Assembly: GCF_036289405.1 (NCBI RefSeq)
Contig: NZ_JAYFFI010000007.1
Location: forward strand, 1 to 64,000
DNA length: 64,000 nucleotides
DNA from: Pseudoramibacter faecis
GTDB taxonomy: Bacteria; Bacillota; Clostridia; Eubacteriales; Eubacteriaceae
Direction of reading: 5' to 3'
The notes beneath the pieces are model-generated. The model was not told the origin of the DNA, did no database searches, and saw only the letters and a program-made list of their open reading frames with translations. The position numbers and the translations under genes were made by a program. This document shows, piece by piece, positions 15,146 through 24,140 of this stretch. The first letter of the stretch is position 1. Each line of letters opens with the position of its first letter.

Positions 15146-18100
15146 ATGAAATCGAACCTTGTCACAATTAAGAATAAAAAAACCTGGGCCTTGGCCGGCT
15201 TTGTCTTTGCATTGGTGCTCTGTATTTTGCTGGGAAGCAAGAGCTTATGGGTGGAGGCGGCCCCGGGAGAGGTCAATACCGCCGATAGCCGGGCGGACGG
15301 TATCACGATGAATCTTTTCGATTATTGGGGAAGAGATTATTCGGGAAAAACCTTAGACGATGGTGGGAATGTGCCGCCGAGTCCCTTTAATGTGGGCATT
15401 AATCAAAATCATTCTTTAAAGTTCACTTCCTATGGCGTGAAAGGATCGGGCATTAACCATTTTACCGGGGCGAACCAGCCCGCCAGAACAGGGATTGTGA
15501 AGAAAACGCTGGGAAACGATGGTTACCCGGTGCTCTCCGGCGGGAGCGAGAGTCTCAAATACCTATTTGATACTAATAATATTAATAATGCCAAGAATAC
15601 CTATGCCAATGTTAATCATCTGATGACGCGGGACGGTCAGGGAACCTACCAGTACGACAGTAATAAAAACTATGCGTACTACAATTCCAGCCAGGGTAGC
15701 GGCGGCAATTTTAAGGTCTATAACGGGACGTACAACACATCGAATAACAGCAGCTATAAAATCGGATTTTTTCCCTTTACCGATTATAACAGCAGCCAAA
15801 CGTACATCGATAATAACACGCCGAATCAGCCCTATAGTAATATCAATCACCAATACTACAACCACCATTTCGGGATGACGATGAATGCGAACTTTTCGCT
15901 GCCCCATAACGGCAAACTGCCGAACGGGAAGGATATGGTCTTTGAATACAGCGGCGACGACGATATGTGGCTCTATATCGACGGGGTGCTGGTGCTGGAT
16001 ATCGGCGGCATCCACGAGCCGGTGCACGGCACCATCAACTTTGCAACCGGCGAAGTGAAGATCTGGCCGCAAAACAACCCGAGTAATGTGAAGACAACGA
16101 CCCTGAGTGCCATTTTTGCCGAACAGGGGATTAACTGGCGCAACGACACCAACCACAAATTCGACATGTTCTATCTGGAGCGGGGCGGTCAGTATTCCAA
16201 TCTGGCGCTCACCCTGAACATTCCCATCACCAAAACCGTGACGGTGAACAAATCGGTGGAGGGCGAACAAAGCGCGGATTATCTGAACAAGGACTTCCAA
16301 TTCCAGGCGCTGGTGGATAAGGGCGATGGTCGTTATGTGCCCTACGAAGGCAACGTCGAAATTTACGGCAAAACCAAACATGTGTCTGACGGCAAATTCA
16401 CATTGAAGCCCACTCAGAACGCCAAACTGCTGGATATGAAATCCAATTGGAAATATAAAATCGTTGAGCTGGGACTGGACGGCAGCCATTTTTCCGGTGT
16501 AGATATCAGCGGTAGCGATACGCAGACAGTCAATTTGTCTGACGGGCAAAGCAGCTTGACGGCCAGCAGCGCCGGAGTGAGTGCCAACGCTGGCAATAAT
16601 GTGCTGAATTTCAAGAACAAGATCCGGGAAGAAAAGAAAAACATTACCGTTGAAAAAAAATGGGAAGGGGACAGCGCGTCCGAACGGCCGGCGAAAATCC
16701 AATTTCGGCTGTATCGCATTAAGAACGGGGATACCGCGCATAAAGAGGTTTACCGAGATGCCAGCGGCGCGACAACCTTCACGCTGACATCGAATGACGG
16801 CTGGCGAAAAACATTCGGCGGATTGGTAATGAAAAGCGGAACGGATAACTATACCTATGAGGTGGAAGAAATTTCCGTGCCAACTGGTTATGTGGTGAGC
16901 TATTCAGAAAGCTCCGGTCAATCGGGCACCACGCTAACCATTAAAAACGAGATGAAAACCAAGGTAAAGGTGGAAAAAAAATGGCAGCAGGCCGACGGAT
17001 CACCCTTGGAGAGTCCGCCGGATAAGGTAAAAGTCCAGCTTTACCAATACAAAATGGCCGAGAAAACGACGACGGTCCCCAATCCGCCGCCGACGGAAAC
17101 GGTGCCGGTGACCTTTACGACCAGATATCATGGTGCGGCCGGAAGCAACGGCGGCAACAGCACCAGCTTAGGCCTAACGAGCGGTGATTTGGGCGATTTT
17201 ACTTATCAGGTGCCAAAAGGCGGCAGTATTACCTTTACTGTCCGGAGCCGATCAACAGGATTTGGCGTCCATCAGGTAAAAGCAGGCGAACAGACGCTTT
17301 CTGCGACAAATCCAGTGGATACGGATATAACCAATCGGTACCAGGATGGGGGACAATGGAAAAATATGCGCGTGCAGGCGACCTACACGCTTTCCAATGT
17401 CAACAATGCGACGACCGTTGAAACGGATATGATTGGTTGGTTGCAATGGGTTTCAGGAACGCTGTCACTGAAAGCCAGCATGGACTATATTGAGATCTCC
17501 ACTGCCGGATCTTCGTCGGGGGGAACGACGACCATTACAACCAAACCGACACCGCCGAAAAAAATGTCGGATATTCAGGATACTGAGAATCTGAAGGCAT
17601 ATCCGAACGGGGAAGCGACATTGACAGCCAATGGTTGGTCACACACATTTGGTGATCTGCCGGTGCAGACAACGGAGAATGGCAAAACTTATTATTATTT
17701 CTATTACGTGAAGGAAGTGGATGGTCCGTCCGGTTTCACCACGACCTATGAAGGAAATGATGGCACCAGCGGCAATGTAACCATTAAAAATGTGAAGGAT
17801 TATTTCCCGTTTGGATTTACAAAGGTGGACAGCACCGATAACAATAAGTATTTGGCGGGGGCAGAATTTTCACTCTATAAAGACGAAGCATGTCAGAATA
17901 TTGTTGGAGTGTATCTCACAAAAGAAATGCAAGGGGACAAGGTAACCACTTTTTCGTCGGATCAACAGGGAAATGTGAGGGTATTTGGCCTGAAGCCGGG
18001 TGTCTATTATCTGAAAGAGATCAAGGCGCCAAATGATTATTATCTGATTGAAAAACCCATGAAAATCGAGATCGATCAGGACGGCAATGTCACCGTGCTG

Positions 18101-18289
18101 ATGGGCAATCCGAACATTGGAATAGATTCTGCAAGCCATGCGGTGCTGGTAAAAGATAATCCCATTTATGAGCTGCCGAACGCCGGCGGTATCGGCACCC
18201 ATGTGCTGACGCTGTTAGGCAGCATGATGCTGACAATAGGAGCACTCATTCTTTACAGCCAAAAGAAGCATCCAAAGTGTCAGCGATGA
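15146..18289 (+). CDS. Large sortase-anchored pilus tip/adhesin protein (fibro-slime and Cna-B domains)
   Basis: The 1047-residue surface protein has an N-terminal signal segment (about 12-38, ending in VEAAPG) and a fibro-slime-type domain with a beta-sandwich calcium-site-like patch YSGDDDMWLYIDGVLVLDIGG (split here as seen near residues 270-295). Three or more Cna-B/SpaA domains follow: KKNITVEKKWEGD (about 505), KVKVEKKWQQADG (about 610) and FGFTKVDSTDNNKYLAGAEF (about 890). The end is LPNAG (1010-1014), a hydrophobic segment and a basic tail. It is the likely tip adhesin: biggest, first in the locus and rich in Asn/Tyr. Lys/Asn/Glu-containing Cna-B folds suggest isopeptide crosslinks. 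Confidence 0.85.
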   Translation: MKSNLVTIKNKKTWALAGFVFALVLCILLGSKSLWVEAAPGEVNTADSRADGITMNLFDYWGRDYSGKTLDDGGNVPPSPFNVGINQNHSLKFTSYGVKGSGINHFTGANQPARTGIVKKTLGNDGYPVLSGGSESLKYLFDTNNINNAKNTYANVNHLMTRDGQGTYQYDSNKNYAYYNSSQGSGGNFKVYNGTYNTSNNSSYKIGFFPFTDYNSSQTYIDNNTPNQPYSNINHQYYNHHFGMTMNANFSLPHNGKLPNGKDMVFEYSGDDDMWLYIDGVLVLDIGGIHEPVHGTINFATGEVKIWPQNNPSNVKTTTLSAIFAEQGINWRNDTNHKFDMFYLERGGQYSNLALTLNIPITKTVTVNKSVEGEQSADYLNKDFQFQALVDKGDGRYVPYEGNVEIYGKTKHVSDGKFTLKPTQNAKLLDMKSNWKYKIVELGLDGSHFSGVDISGSDTQTVNLSDGQSSLTASSAGVSANAGNNVLNFKNKIREEKKNITVEKKWEGDSASERPAKIQFRLYRIKNGDTAHKEVYRDASGATTFTLTSNDGWRKTFGGLVMKSGTDNYTYEVEEISVPTGYVVSYSESSGQSGTTLTIKNEMKTKVKVEKKWQQADGSPLESPPDKVKVQLYQYKMAEKTTTVPNPPPTETVPVTFTTRYHGAAGSNGGNSTSLGLTSGDLGDFTYQVPKGGSITFTVRSRSTGFGVHQVKAGEQTLSATNPVDTDITNRYQDGGQWKNMRVQATYTLSNVNNATTVETDMIGWLQWVSGTLSLKASMDYIEISTAGSSSGGTTTITTKPTPPKKMSDIQDTENLKAYPNGEATLTANGWSHTFGDLPVQTTENGKTYYYFYYVKEVDGPSGFTTTYEGNDGTSGNVTIKNVKDYFPFGFTKVDSTDNNKYLAGAEFSLYKDEACQNIVGVYLTKEMQGDKVTTFSSDQQGNVRVFGLKPGVYYLKEIKAPNDYYLIEKPMKIEIDQDGNVTVLMGNPNIGIDSASHAVLVKDNPIYELPNAGGIGTHVLTLLGSMMLTIGALILYSQKKHPKCQR

Positions 18290-18404
18290 TTTAATCATTC
18301 AGAGAAATATAAATACAGAAGGGACGTGATGGACAGACGGGAACAAAAAGAGGAACGGGATATAAAAGACAAAACATGTAAAACAAACGAAAAGGAGAAC
18401 AAGT

Positions 18405-19994
18405 ATGCAAAATATCAAAAAGAATATCAGTGCCATCTTGATCGCGCTGGTCATGATGCTGGCGATGGCTGTTCCGGCGTTCGCGGCGGAAGTTAGCGGC
18501 ACCATCACCGTTAAAGGCGTGGAACCCGGTGTGACCGTCCAGGCATATAAAATTGTCAAAGCGGAATACAGCAATGGGGAATTTGTCAAATATTCAGAAG
18601 TAAAGGCTGGTTCCATTGCCGACAAGACGACCTTCAAGCCGACGGCAGCGGAAATTAAGGACCTGGTTGCCGCAGCCAATGGCGGTCAGCTTGGAGCGCC
18701 GATCGATTTGGCCGCTTCCGGTTCGGACTATTCCAAATCCGGTGTGGCTGCAGGGGAATACCTGATATTGGTGAAGGGCGTCGGCAGCGGCAGTCCGGTC
18801 GCGGTTTACAATCCGATGCTGGTTAGCGTCAACGTGAAGGGCGATAGCCACGACGGCACGGTCACAGCCGGCAAGGACGAACATCTTTACGGAGATGCGA
18901 ACGCCTATGCAAAGAAATCCGAACCTTCCATCACCAAAAAGATCGTCGACAGCAGCAAGGAAGACAAGGGTGATACGGCCGCCATTGGCGACACCGTGAA
19001 GTTTGAAATCGGGACGACCATTCCTTCTTATGCAGGAAACTACACCAATCCGAAATTCACCGTATCCGATACGGTAAAAGATGGTCTGGAAGGCATCGGC
19101 AATGTTGTGGTTAAGGCGGGCAGTGATACGCTGACCAAAGATACGGACTACACGTTGACCAATAACGGGACCAGCTTTACCGTTGACTTTAAAGCGGATT
19201 ATATTTCTGCCCACGGCAATCAGGCAATCACAATCACTTATAACGCTAAATTGGGCAACAATGCGGCGGTGAATTTTGATCCCAACGACAATACGGCAAA
19301 AGTTACCTATTCCAATTCTCCGAGCACGACAAAGGATTCTGACGAAGTCACCACCCATCACTATACCTTTGAAATTAACGGGAAGTTAAGCGGGAAGAAT
19401 CCCTGGAACGAAAAACGCACGCAGGAAGTCATTAAGGTTGACGACAAAGGCAACAAGACGGTCATCAGCACCAGTGAAATTACGTCGGAAACCAAATACG
19501 GGGATGCCAATGCGCTGCCAGGTGCTGAATTTGCCATCTACAAACAAGGCGCGGACGGCCATAAAACAGGCGCGCCCCTAATGACGGCCAAATCAGACGC
19601 GACCGGTCGGCTGATTGGCTTCAAAGGTTTGGATGCCGGCAAGTATGTGATTGTTGAAACAAAGGCTCCCGATGGCTACGCGTTAAATGAAACGGAAATT
19701 CCGGCTGAAATCACGGCGGATATCGATGCGGCAACCGGTTTGCTGAAATCCTACAAGGTGACCATTAACGGGAATGCGTCGGAGTACACAGCCACTTATA
19801 CGGGGACGACCATTACGACCATCGACAAAGGGACTGAAAACAAGACGACATTGATCGAAAATAAGACCATCGGCACGCTGCCGAACACCGGGGCCATGGG
19901 GACCTATATCTTCACAGCCATTGGCGTCGCCATCATCGCGATTGCTGCAGGCCTGTACTTTTCGAAAAAAAGAAAAAACCATCAGTCTGAATAA
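18405..19994 (+). CDS. Major (backbone) pilin, LPNTG-anchored
   Basis: The 529-residue protein has a signal peptide ending AVPAFAAE (about residue 27), an N-terminal pilin domain, a middle domain starting after YAKKSEPSITKKIV (the position expected for the lysine used in polymerisation), a C-terminal SpaA/Cna-B domain with the E-box-like VETKAPDGY, and the sorting signal LPNTG (492-496), membrane segment and KKRK tail. Size and order fit the backbone subunit of a spaA-type pilus. AAAGGAG precedes the ATG. Two class C sortases follow directly. Confidence 0.9.
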   Translation: MQNIKKNISAILIALVMMLAMAVPAFAAEVSGTITVKGVEPGVTVQAYKIVKAEYSNGEFVKYSEVKAGSIADKTTFKPTAAEIKDLVAAANGGQLGAPIDLAASGSDYSKSGVAAGEYLILVKGVGSGSPVAVYNPMLVSVNVKGDSHDGTVTAGKDEHLYGDANAYAKKSEPSITKKIVDSSKEDKGDTAAIGDTVKFEIGTTIPSYAGNYTNPKFTVSDTVKDGLEGIGNVVVKAGSDTLTKDTDYTLTNNGTSFTVDFKADYISAHGNQAITITYNAKLGNNAAVNFDPNDNTAKVTYSNSPSTTKDSDEVTTHHYTFEINGKLSGKNPWNEKRTQEVIKVDDKGNKTVISTSEITSETKYGDANALPGAEFAIYKQGADGHKTGAPLMTAKSDATGRLIGFKGLDAGKYVIVETKAPDGYALNETEIPAEITADIDAATGLLKSYKVTINGNASEYTATYTGTTITTIDKGTENKTTLIENKTIGTLPNTGAMGTYIFTAIGVAIIAIAAGLYFSKKRKNHQSE

Positions 19995-20028
19995 TTAAAA
20001 TTGAACTTTAAAACGGCAAATAGAATTT

Positions 20029-20054
20029 GGTGGCCGACCGAAAGATCGGCCACC
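20029..20054 (+). other. Strong intercistronic hairpin between pilin and sortase
   Basis: GGTGGCCGA and TCGGCCACC form a perfect 9-bp stem with an 8-base loop, but no T-run follows. It sits exactly between the backbone pilin and its sortase. The likely effect is to stabilise the abundant pilin mRNA or to reduce read-through into the sortases. Confidence 0.6.
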
Positions 20055-20077
20055 GTTACAATATTATGGAGAGACCT

Positions 20078-20950
20078 ATGAAGAAGCGACAAATCAATTT
20101 TAGCAACCTTCTGGTGCCGTTGCTTTTTTTAATAGGGTTGTCCATATTGTTGTATCCAACCATCAGCAACCGATGGAATGCCTATATCAGCGAGCAGACC
20201 ATCGGGGACTACAATCACGATGTTCAAAAGATGGATCATAAAGATCTGGATCGTGCCTGGGAACAGGCCAAGGCCTATAACGGCATTTTGAACGAACCTT
20301 CGGTGCCGGATGCCTTTTCGATTCGTGACGGTATTCGAGATCCTTACTATGAAAAATTACTGAACATCAACCGCGATGGCATTATGGGATACATCAGCAT
20401 TCCGTCTATCCATGTGAAACTGCCGGTTTATCATTACACGACGAAGGCCGTGATGCTTAAAGGCGCGGGGCATTTGCTGGGCTCTTCACTGCCAGTCGGC
20501 GGCAAAGGGACGCACGCCGTGATATCAGCGCACAGAGGCTTGCCTTCTGCGAAGATGTTCACGGATTTGAATATTCTGAAAAAGAAAGATCACTTCTTTC
20601 TGCATATCCTCGACCGCGTGCTGGCCTATAAAGTCGACCGTATCGTGACCGTGAAGCCCGAGGAAGTGAAATCTCTGGCGCCCGTTAAAGGGAAAGATTA
20701 TGTGACACTGGTCACCTGCACACCTTACGGGGTTAACACCCATCGGCTGTTAGTCCGGGGACATCGGGTGGCCTATTCGCCGAAACTCGAACATCGGGAA
20801 GGTCAGAATAGAAAGTTTGGATTTGGCCACGGGATTCTGGAAGTGCTCAGTGCCGCAGCGGGAATGATTGGCGCATGGTTATTGTTTAAACTGTACCGAA
20901 AGATGCAGAATAAACGACAGAAAAGAAATACCGGAGAAGAATCAAAATAA
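20078..20950 (+). CDS. Class C sortase (pilin polymerase) 1
   Basis: The 290-residue membrane transpeptidase joins pilin subunits. It shows an N-terminal membrane segment followed by YPTISNRWN, typical of class C. The catalytic histidine is in VISAHRGLPSAKMFTDL, the cysteine in VTLVTCTPYG and the arginine in HRLLVRGHR. A second membrane segment lies near the C terminus (about 250-270). The ATG at 20078 has GGAG upstream and replaces a longer frame start at 20027 that would run through the hairpin. Confidence 0.92.
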   Translation: MKKRQINFSNLLVPLLFLIGLSILLYPTISNRWNAYISEQTIGDYNHDVQKMDHKDLDRAWEQAKAYNGILNEPSVPDAFSIRDGIRDPYYEKLLNINRDGIMGYISIPSIHVKLPVYHYTTKAVMLKGAGHLLGSSLPVGGKGTHAVISAHRGLPSAKMFTDLNILKKKDHFFLHILDRVLAYKVDRIVTVKPEEVKSLAPVKGKDYVTLVTCTPYGVNTHRLLVRGHRVAYSPKLEHREGQNRKFGFGHGILEVLSAAAGMIGAWLLFKLYRKMQNKRQKRNTGEESK

Positions 20951-21000
20951 AAAATTGCATTCCATATGAGATCAAGGAAAGAGGGAAATGATAATCATAG

Positions 21001-21885
21001 ATGACAAGTAATAAAACGAAGGGCGGCGGAAGGGGACACGGCATTAATGCGCTCGCATTATTGCTGGCGGTGGTTGGTATTGGCGTGCTGTTTTATCCGA
21101 CCATCAGTGATTTGTGGAATCGACAGTTTAACGCGCAGAACATCCACCAATATCAGGAAAAGGCAGAACAGCTGACTTCGGAACAAAAGAAGAACATCTG
21201 GGAAGCGGCCTGGCAGTACAATGCGGATCATCCGACGAATACCGTCACCGACGTTTTTTCCAAAAAAAAATCGTCGATAACAAAGGACGAAAGATACAAC
21301 ACTGTGCTCGATCCGTCCCGCAACGGGATCATGGGCTCGGTGGAAATTCCGAAGATTCGGCTGCAGCTGGCCGTTTATCATGGCACTTCGGCCGCCGTGC
21401 TCGAAAAAGGCGCGGGCCATGTGCAGGGCACCAGCCTGCCGGTCGGCGGCAGCGGCACCCACGCGGTGCTCGCGGCCCATCGGGGACTGCCCAGCGCCAA
21501 GCTCTTCACGGATTTGGATCAAATCAAAAAAGGCAATCATTTTTATCTGGTGATCATGGGACAGACCCTGGCTTACCGGGTGGATAAAATTTCGGTGGTG
21601 AGCCCAGAAGCCCTGGACGCGCTGGCCATCGAGCCGGGCAGGGATCTGGTCACGCTGCTCACGTGCACGCCCTATGGCGTGAACACCGAGCGGCTGCTCG
21701 TGCGGGGGCATCGGGTACCCTATGTGCCTAAAATCCGAGCGGCAGAAAAGGGCCCGCTCATCGATCGCAGCCTGGCATGGAAATTGCTGCTGGCGGGACT
21801 GGTGAGCGTGGCGGTGATTTTAACCATCATGAAGCGGCGCATGGCCGATCGTCAGGCGACAAAGGAAAGAGAAACAAAGGAGTAG
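21001..21885 (+). CDS. Class C sortase (pilin polymerase) 2
   Basis: The 294-residue paralogue of the preceding sortase has the same plan: N-terminal membrane segment with YPTISDLWN, catalytic histidine in VLAAHRGLPSAKLFTDLD, cysteine in VTLLTCTPYG, arginine in ERLLVRGHR and a C-terminal membrane segment. The ribosome site (GAGGG about 14 bases upstream) is poorly spaced, and a TAG stop directly precedes the ATG, so the start is fixed but may be weakly used. Having two sortases suggests one for shaft polymerisation and one for tip or base addition. Confidence 0.9.
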   Translation: MTSNKTKGGGRGHGINALALLLAVVGIGVLFYPTISDLWNRQFNAQNIHQYQEKAEQLTSEQKKNIWEAAWQYNADHPTNTVTDVFSKKKSSITKDERYNTVLDPSRNGIMGSVEIPKIRLQLAVYHGTSAAVLEKGAGHVQGTSLPVGGSGTHAVLAAHRGLPSAKLFTDLDQIKKGNHFYLVIMGQTLAYRVDKISVVSPEALDALAIEPGRDLVTLLTCTPYGVNTERLLVRGHRVPYVPKIRAAEKGPLIDRSLAWKLLLAGLVSVAVILTIMKRRMADRQATKERETKE

Positions 21886-21889
21886 AAGC

Positions 21890-22651
21890 ATGCGCGGAAA
21901 GTCAATCTCTATTAAAATGGCAACGGCAGCCATCATGAGCCTTGTGCTGGGTGCGCTGCTTCTGATAGTGCCCGTCTTTGCGGATGATAACCGCGTGCCG
22001 GCGCTTTCCGGTGAAAAGAGCAGCATCACCGTAAAGTTTTGCTATGTCGACGGGAGCCGCAGCGTGCCTATCGCCGGTGCGCGGATGGCGATTTATCAGG
22101 CGGCAAGCTTACAGGTACGCGGGGGCGGCGCGGTTTATACGGCGACACCGACCTATGCCTCGGCCGGCATTCATTACGAAGGAATGACCGCGGCCGCCTC
22201 GAACAGGGCGGCGATCAAGCTGGCGGGACTGGCGAAAAAGCAAAGCCCTCGGGCAGCGGCCTCCACGGATGCCAGCGGTCAGGCTCGGTTTACCGGTCTT
22301 GATCCGGGCATCTATTTGGTGATGCAAACGGGAGCTGAAGGTGCGGCCCGGGGTTACGAAACGCTGGCGCCGTATCTCATCATGGCGCCGGCAGTGGTTC
22401 AAACCGATAGCGGCAACCGCTGGCAATATCAGGTGGTGAGCCTGCCCAAACCGGGCGTGGTGCCCAAGACAGCGCCGCCGGTCAATCCGCCGAAACCCCA
22501 CCATCCGCCGAAATCCCGCCGGGTTAAAACAGGAGATACCGCCCGCACGTCGCTGTGGGTGGGCACGCTGCTGATGGCGGCGGCCGCGGCGCTCATGGCG
22601 GCTGATTGGCGCCGCCAAAAAGCGATTGACCAAAGAACCGTCGACAATTGA
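21890..22651 (+). CDS. Small Cna-B-domain pilin, probable basal (cell-wall) subunit
   Basis: The 253-residue protein has a signal peptide ending VPVFADD (about 31), a single Cna-B-like domain (SSITVKFCYVDGSRSVPIAGARMAIYQ to RFTGLDPGIYLVMQTGAEG), a Pro/Lys/His-rich spacer (about 185-205), a sorting-like VKTGDTAR motif, a hydrophobic segment and a short charged tail. The VKTGD signal differs from LPNTG and LPNAG of the other two, as is common for base pilins. It begins four bases after the second sortase, with AAAGGAG inside the sortase end. Confidence 0.75.
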   Translation: MRGKSISIKMATAAIMSLVLGALLLIVPVFADDNRVPALSGEKSSITVKFCYVDGSRSVPIAGARMAIYQAASLQVRGGGAVYTATPTYASAGIHYEGMTAAASNRAAIKLAGLAKKQSPRAAASTDASGQARFTGLDPGIYLVMQTGAEGAARGYETLAPYLIMAPAVVQTDSGNRWQYQVVSLPKPGVVPKTAPPVNPPKPHHPPKSRRVKTGDTARTSLWVGTLLMAAAAALMAADWRRQKAIDQRTVDN

Positions 22652-22679
22652 ATAATATGGATGAGAAATCGGAGAACTA

Positions 22680-22711
22680 AAGCTGTTGTGCTGAGAGGCC
22701 AGCAGCTTTTA
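22680..22711 (+). terminator. Intrinsic terminator of the pilus locus
   Basis: AAGCTGTTG pairs with CAGCAGCTT (9 bp, one G-U), followed by a short T-run. It lies 28 bases after the small pilin gene. Confidence 0.65.
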
Positions 22712-22818
22712 ACGTGGCGGCCCGCGAAGCCAAGAATCATGAAAAACCAAACGGATATAAACGGCCGGATCATCGGCAGAATAAAAACCATTTAAAATAT
22801 TGGGAATAGTAGTGTCGG

Positions 22819-23877
22819 ATGATAGAAAGAAAAGCAATGAGTGATCAAAAAATTGATATTCGTGATGAACAAACTTTATTAAAGACAATAGGCGCGTGCC
22901 AACATGCGAAAAGCAAGGCGGTGACGATTCCGATTCCGGGAGACGAAGATCGGGACGGCTGGATCCAGACGTATCTTCTGGCCGACGGTTTTTACCTCAT
23001 GAATATTGATATCCGCAGTGAGCAGATCCCTCAAATTGCCGCAAGTTTGGCATGGGACCGGGCACTGATCATTAACTATTGCTTTCATGGCCGCTGCGAA
23101 GTGCCCTTGACGGACGGCAGCTACACCTATCTTTCCGACGGTGAGTTGTCTATCGATATCGGTCCGGTCAAAACGGATTTTTATTATCCGTATTCGGAAT
23201 ACGAAGGGCTGGAGCTGATGATTCAGATGGATGCGGATTGGGATATGGATTTTCGATTGCTGGGTGAAGATTTTCGCGCCCCGACGATGCTTTATGACGA
23301 AGTGAAGGATGAGAACCCGCCCTGTGCTTACCAGGTGGATTCGCCGATGGTCAAAATGATGCGGGACCTGCGGACCTATATGGGTTGCCATGAAGACCGT
23401 CACATTGTGGCAGTGAAGGTAGCGGAATGGCTGATGATGTTGGCAAAACACCAGAAGCATCTGATGAAGATAAAGAAAACCGCTTATACGCAATCCCAGG
23501 TGACGATTGCGAAGGGTGCGCAGAAGATTATCATGGCGGATCTGAGCAAGCGCCACACGGCCCGGGAGCTCGCCCAACGGTTTAATGTGAGCGAGACAAG
23601 TCTCAAAACGTATTTCAGACATGTTTATGGCTGCGGCTATGCGGCATATCAGCATAACCAGCGTATGAAGCGGGCGGCGAGACTGCTTGTGACAACCAGC
23701 CAGAAAGTTTCAGAGATTTCGACTTTAGTGGGCTATGTGAGTCAGGCAAAGTTTGGTAAACGCTTTAAGGAGACTTATGGTGTGACGCCATTGGAATATC
23801 GCCGGAACGCAAGGCTTGACAGGGATCAGTATATTGGAAACATTGGAAACGTTCCTTCCGATCACTGTCATCGATGA
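22819..23877 (+). CDS. AraC-family transcriptional regulator
   Basis: The protein (352 residues from 22819, or 346 from the ATG at 22837, which has a slightly better upstream AGAAAG) has an N-terminal cupin-like sensing half and a C-terminal double helix-turn-helix: HTARELAQRFNVSETSLKTYF, then VSEISTLVGYVSQAKFGKRFKETYGVTPLEYRR, the AraC signature. It follows the pilus operon on the same strand behind a terminator. A role in pilus control is plausible from position only. Confidence 0.85.
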   Translation: MIERKAMSDQKIDIRDEQTLLKTIGACQHAKSKAVTIPIPGDEDRDGWIQTYLLADGFYLMNIDIRSEQIPQIAASLAWDRALIINYCFHGRCEVPLTDGSYTYLSDGELSIDIGPVKTDFYYPYSEYEGLELMIQMDADWDMDFRLLGEDFRAPTMLYDEVKDENPPCAYQVDSPMVKMMRDLRTYMGCHEDRHIVAVKVAEWLMMLAKHQKHLMKIKKTAYTQSQVTIAKGAQKIIMADLSKRHTARELAQRFNVSETSLKTYFRHVYGCGYAAYQHNQRMKRAARLLVTTSQKVSEISTLVGYVSQAKFGKRFKETYGVTPLEYRRNARLDRDQYIGNIGNVPSDHCHR

Positions 23878-23906
23878 AGCAAAAAATTTTTTCACGATTA
23901 AAAAGC

Positions 23907-23935
23907 TTGCATTTGCAATAATTATTTGCTAATAT
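23907..23935 (+). promoter_or_regulatory. Promoter of the 5S rRNA gene
   Basis: TTGCAT (23907-23912) and TAATAT (23930-23935) are 17 bases apart, and the expected start point falls at about 23942-23945, right at the mature 5S end. Confidence 0.65.
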
Positions 23936-23944
23936 AAACATTAA

Positions 23945-24062
23945 ATTCCGTGATAACGGCAAAGAGGCCACACCTGTTCCCATCCCGAACACAGCAGTTA
24001 AGCTCTTTAGCGTCGAAAGTACTTGGCGGGCAGCTGCCTGGAAGGATAGAACGTTGCGGGAT
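23945..24062 (+). rRNA. rrf: 5S ribosomal RNA, free-standing
   Basis: The 118-base stretch contains the conserved 5S core CACCTGTTCCCATCCCGAAC followed by ACAGCAGTTAAGCTCTTTAGCG and the loop E/helix IV region GTACTTGGCGGGCAGC. The first bases ATTCCGTG pair with the last bases of the gene (GCGGGAT) as helix I. A run of T (24064-24070) ends it. No 16S, 23S or tRNA gene is next to it, so it is an orphan copy with its own promoter. Confidence 0.93.
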
Positions 24063-24140
24063 CTTTTTTTATTGTTTGAACTTTGCTATAATACTCGACA
24101 TGAACAGCGGCAACAGCGAGCCGCGGACGAGAGGTGTGTA

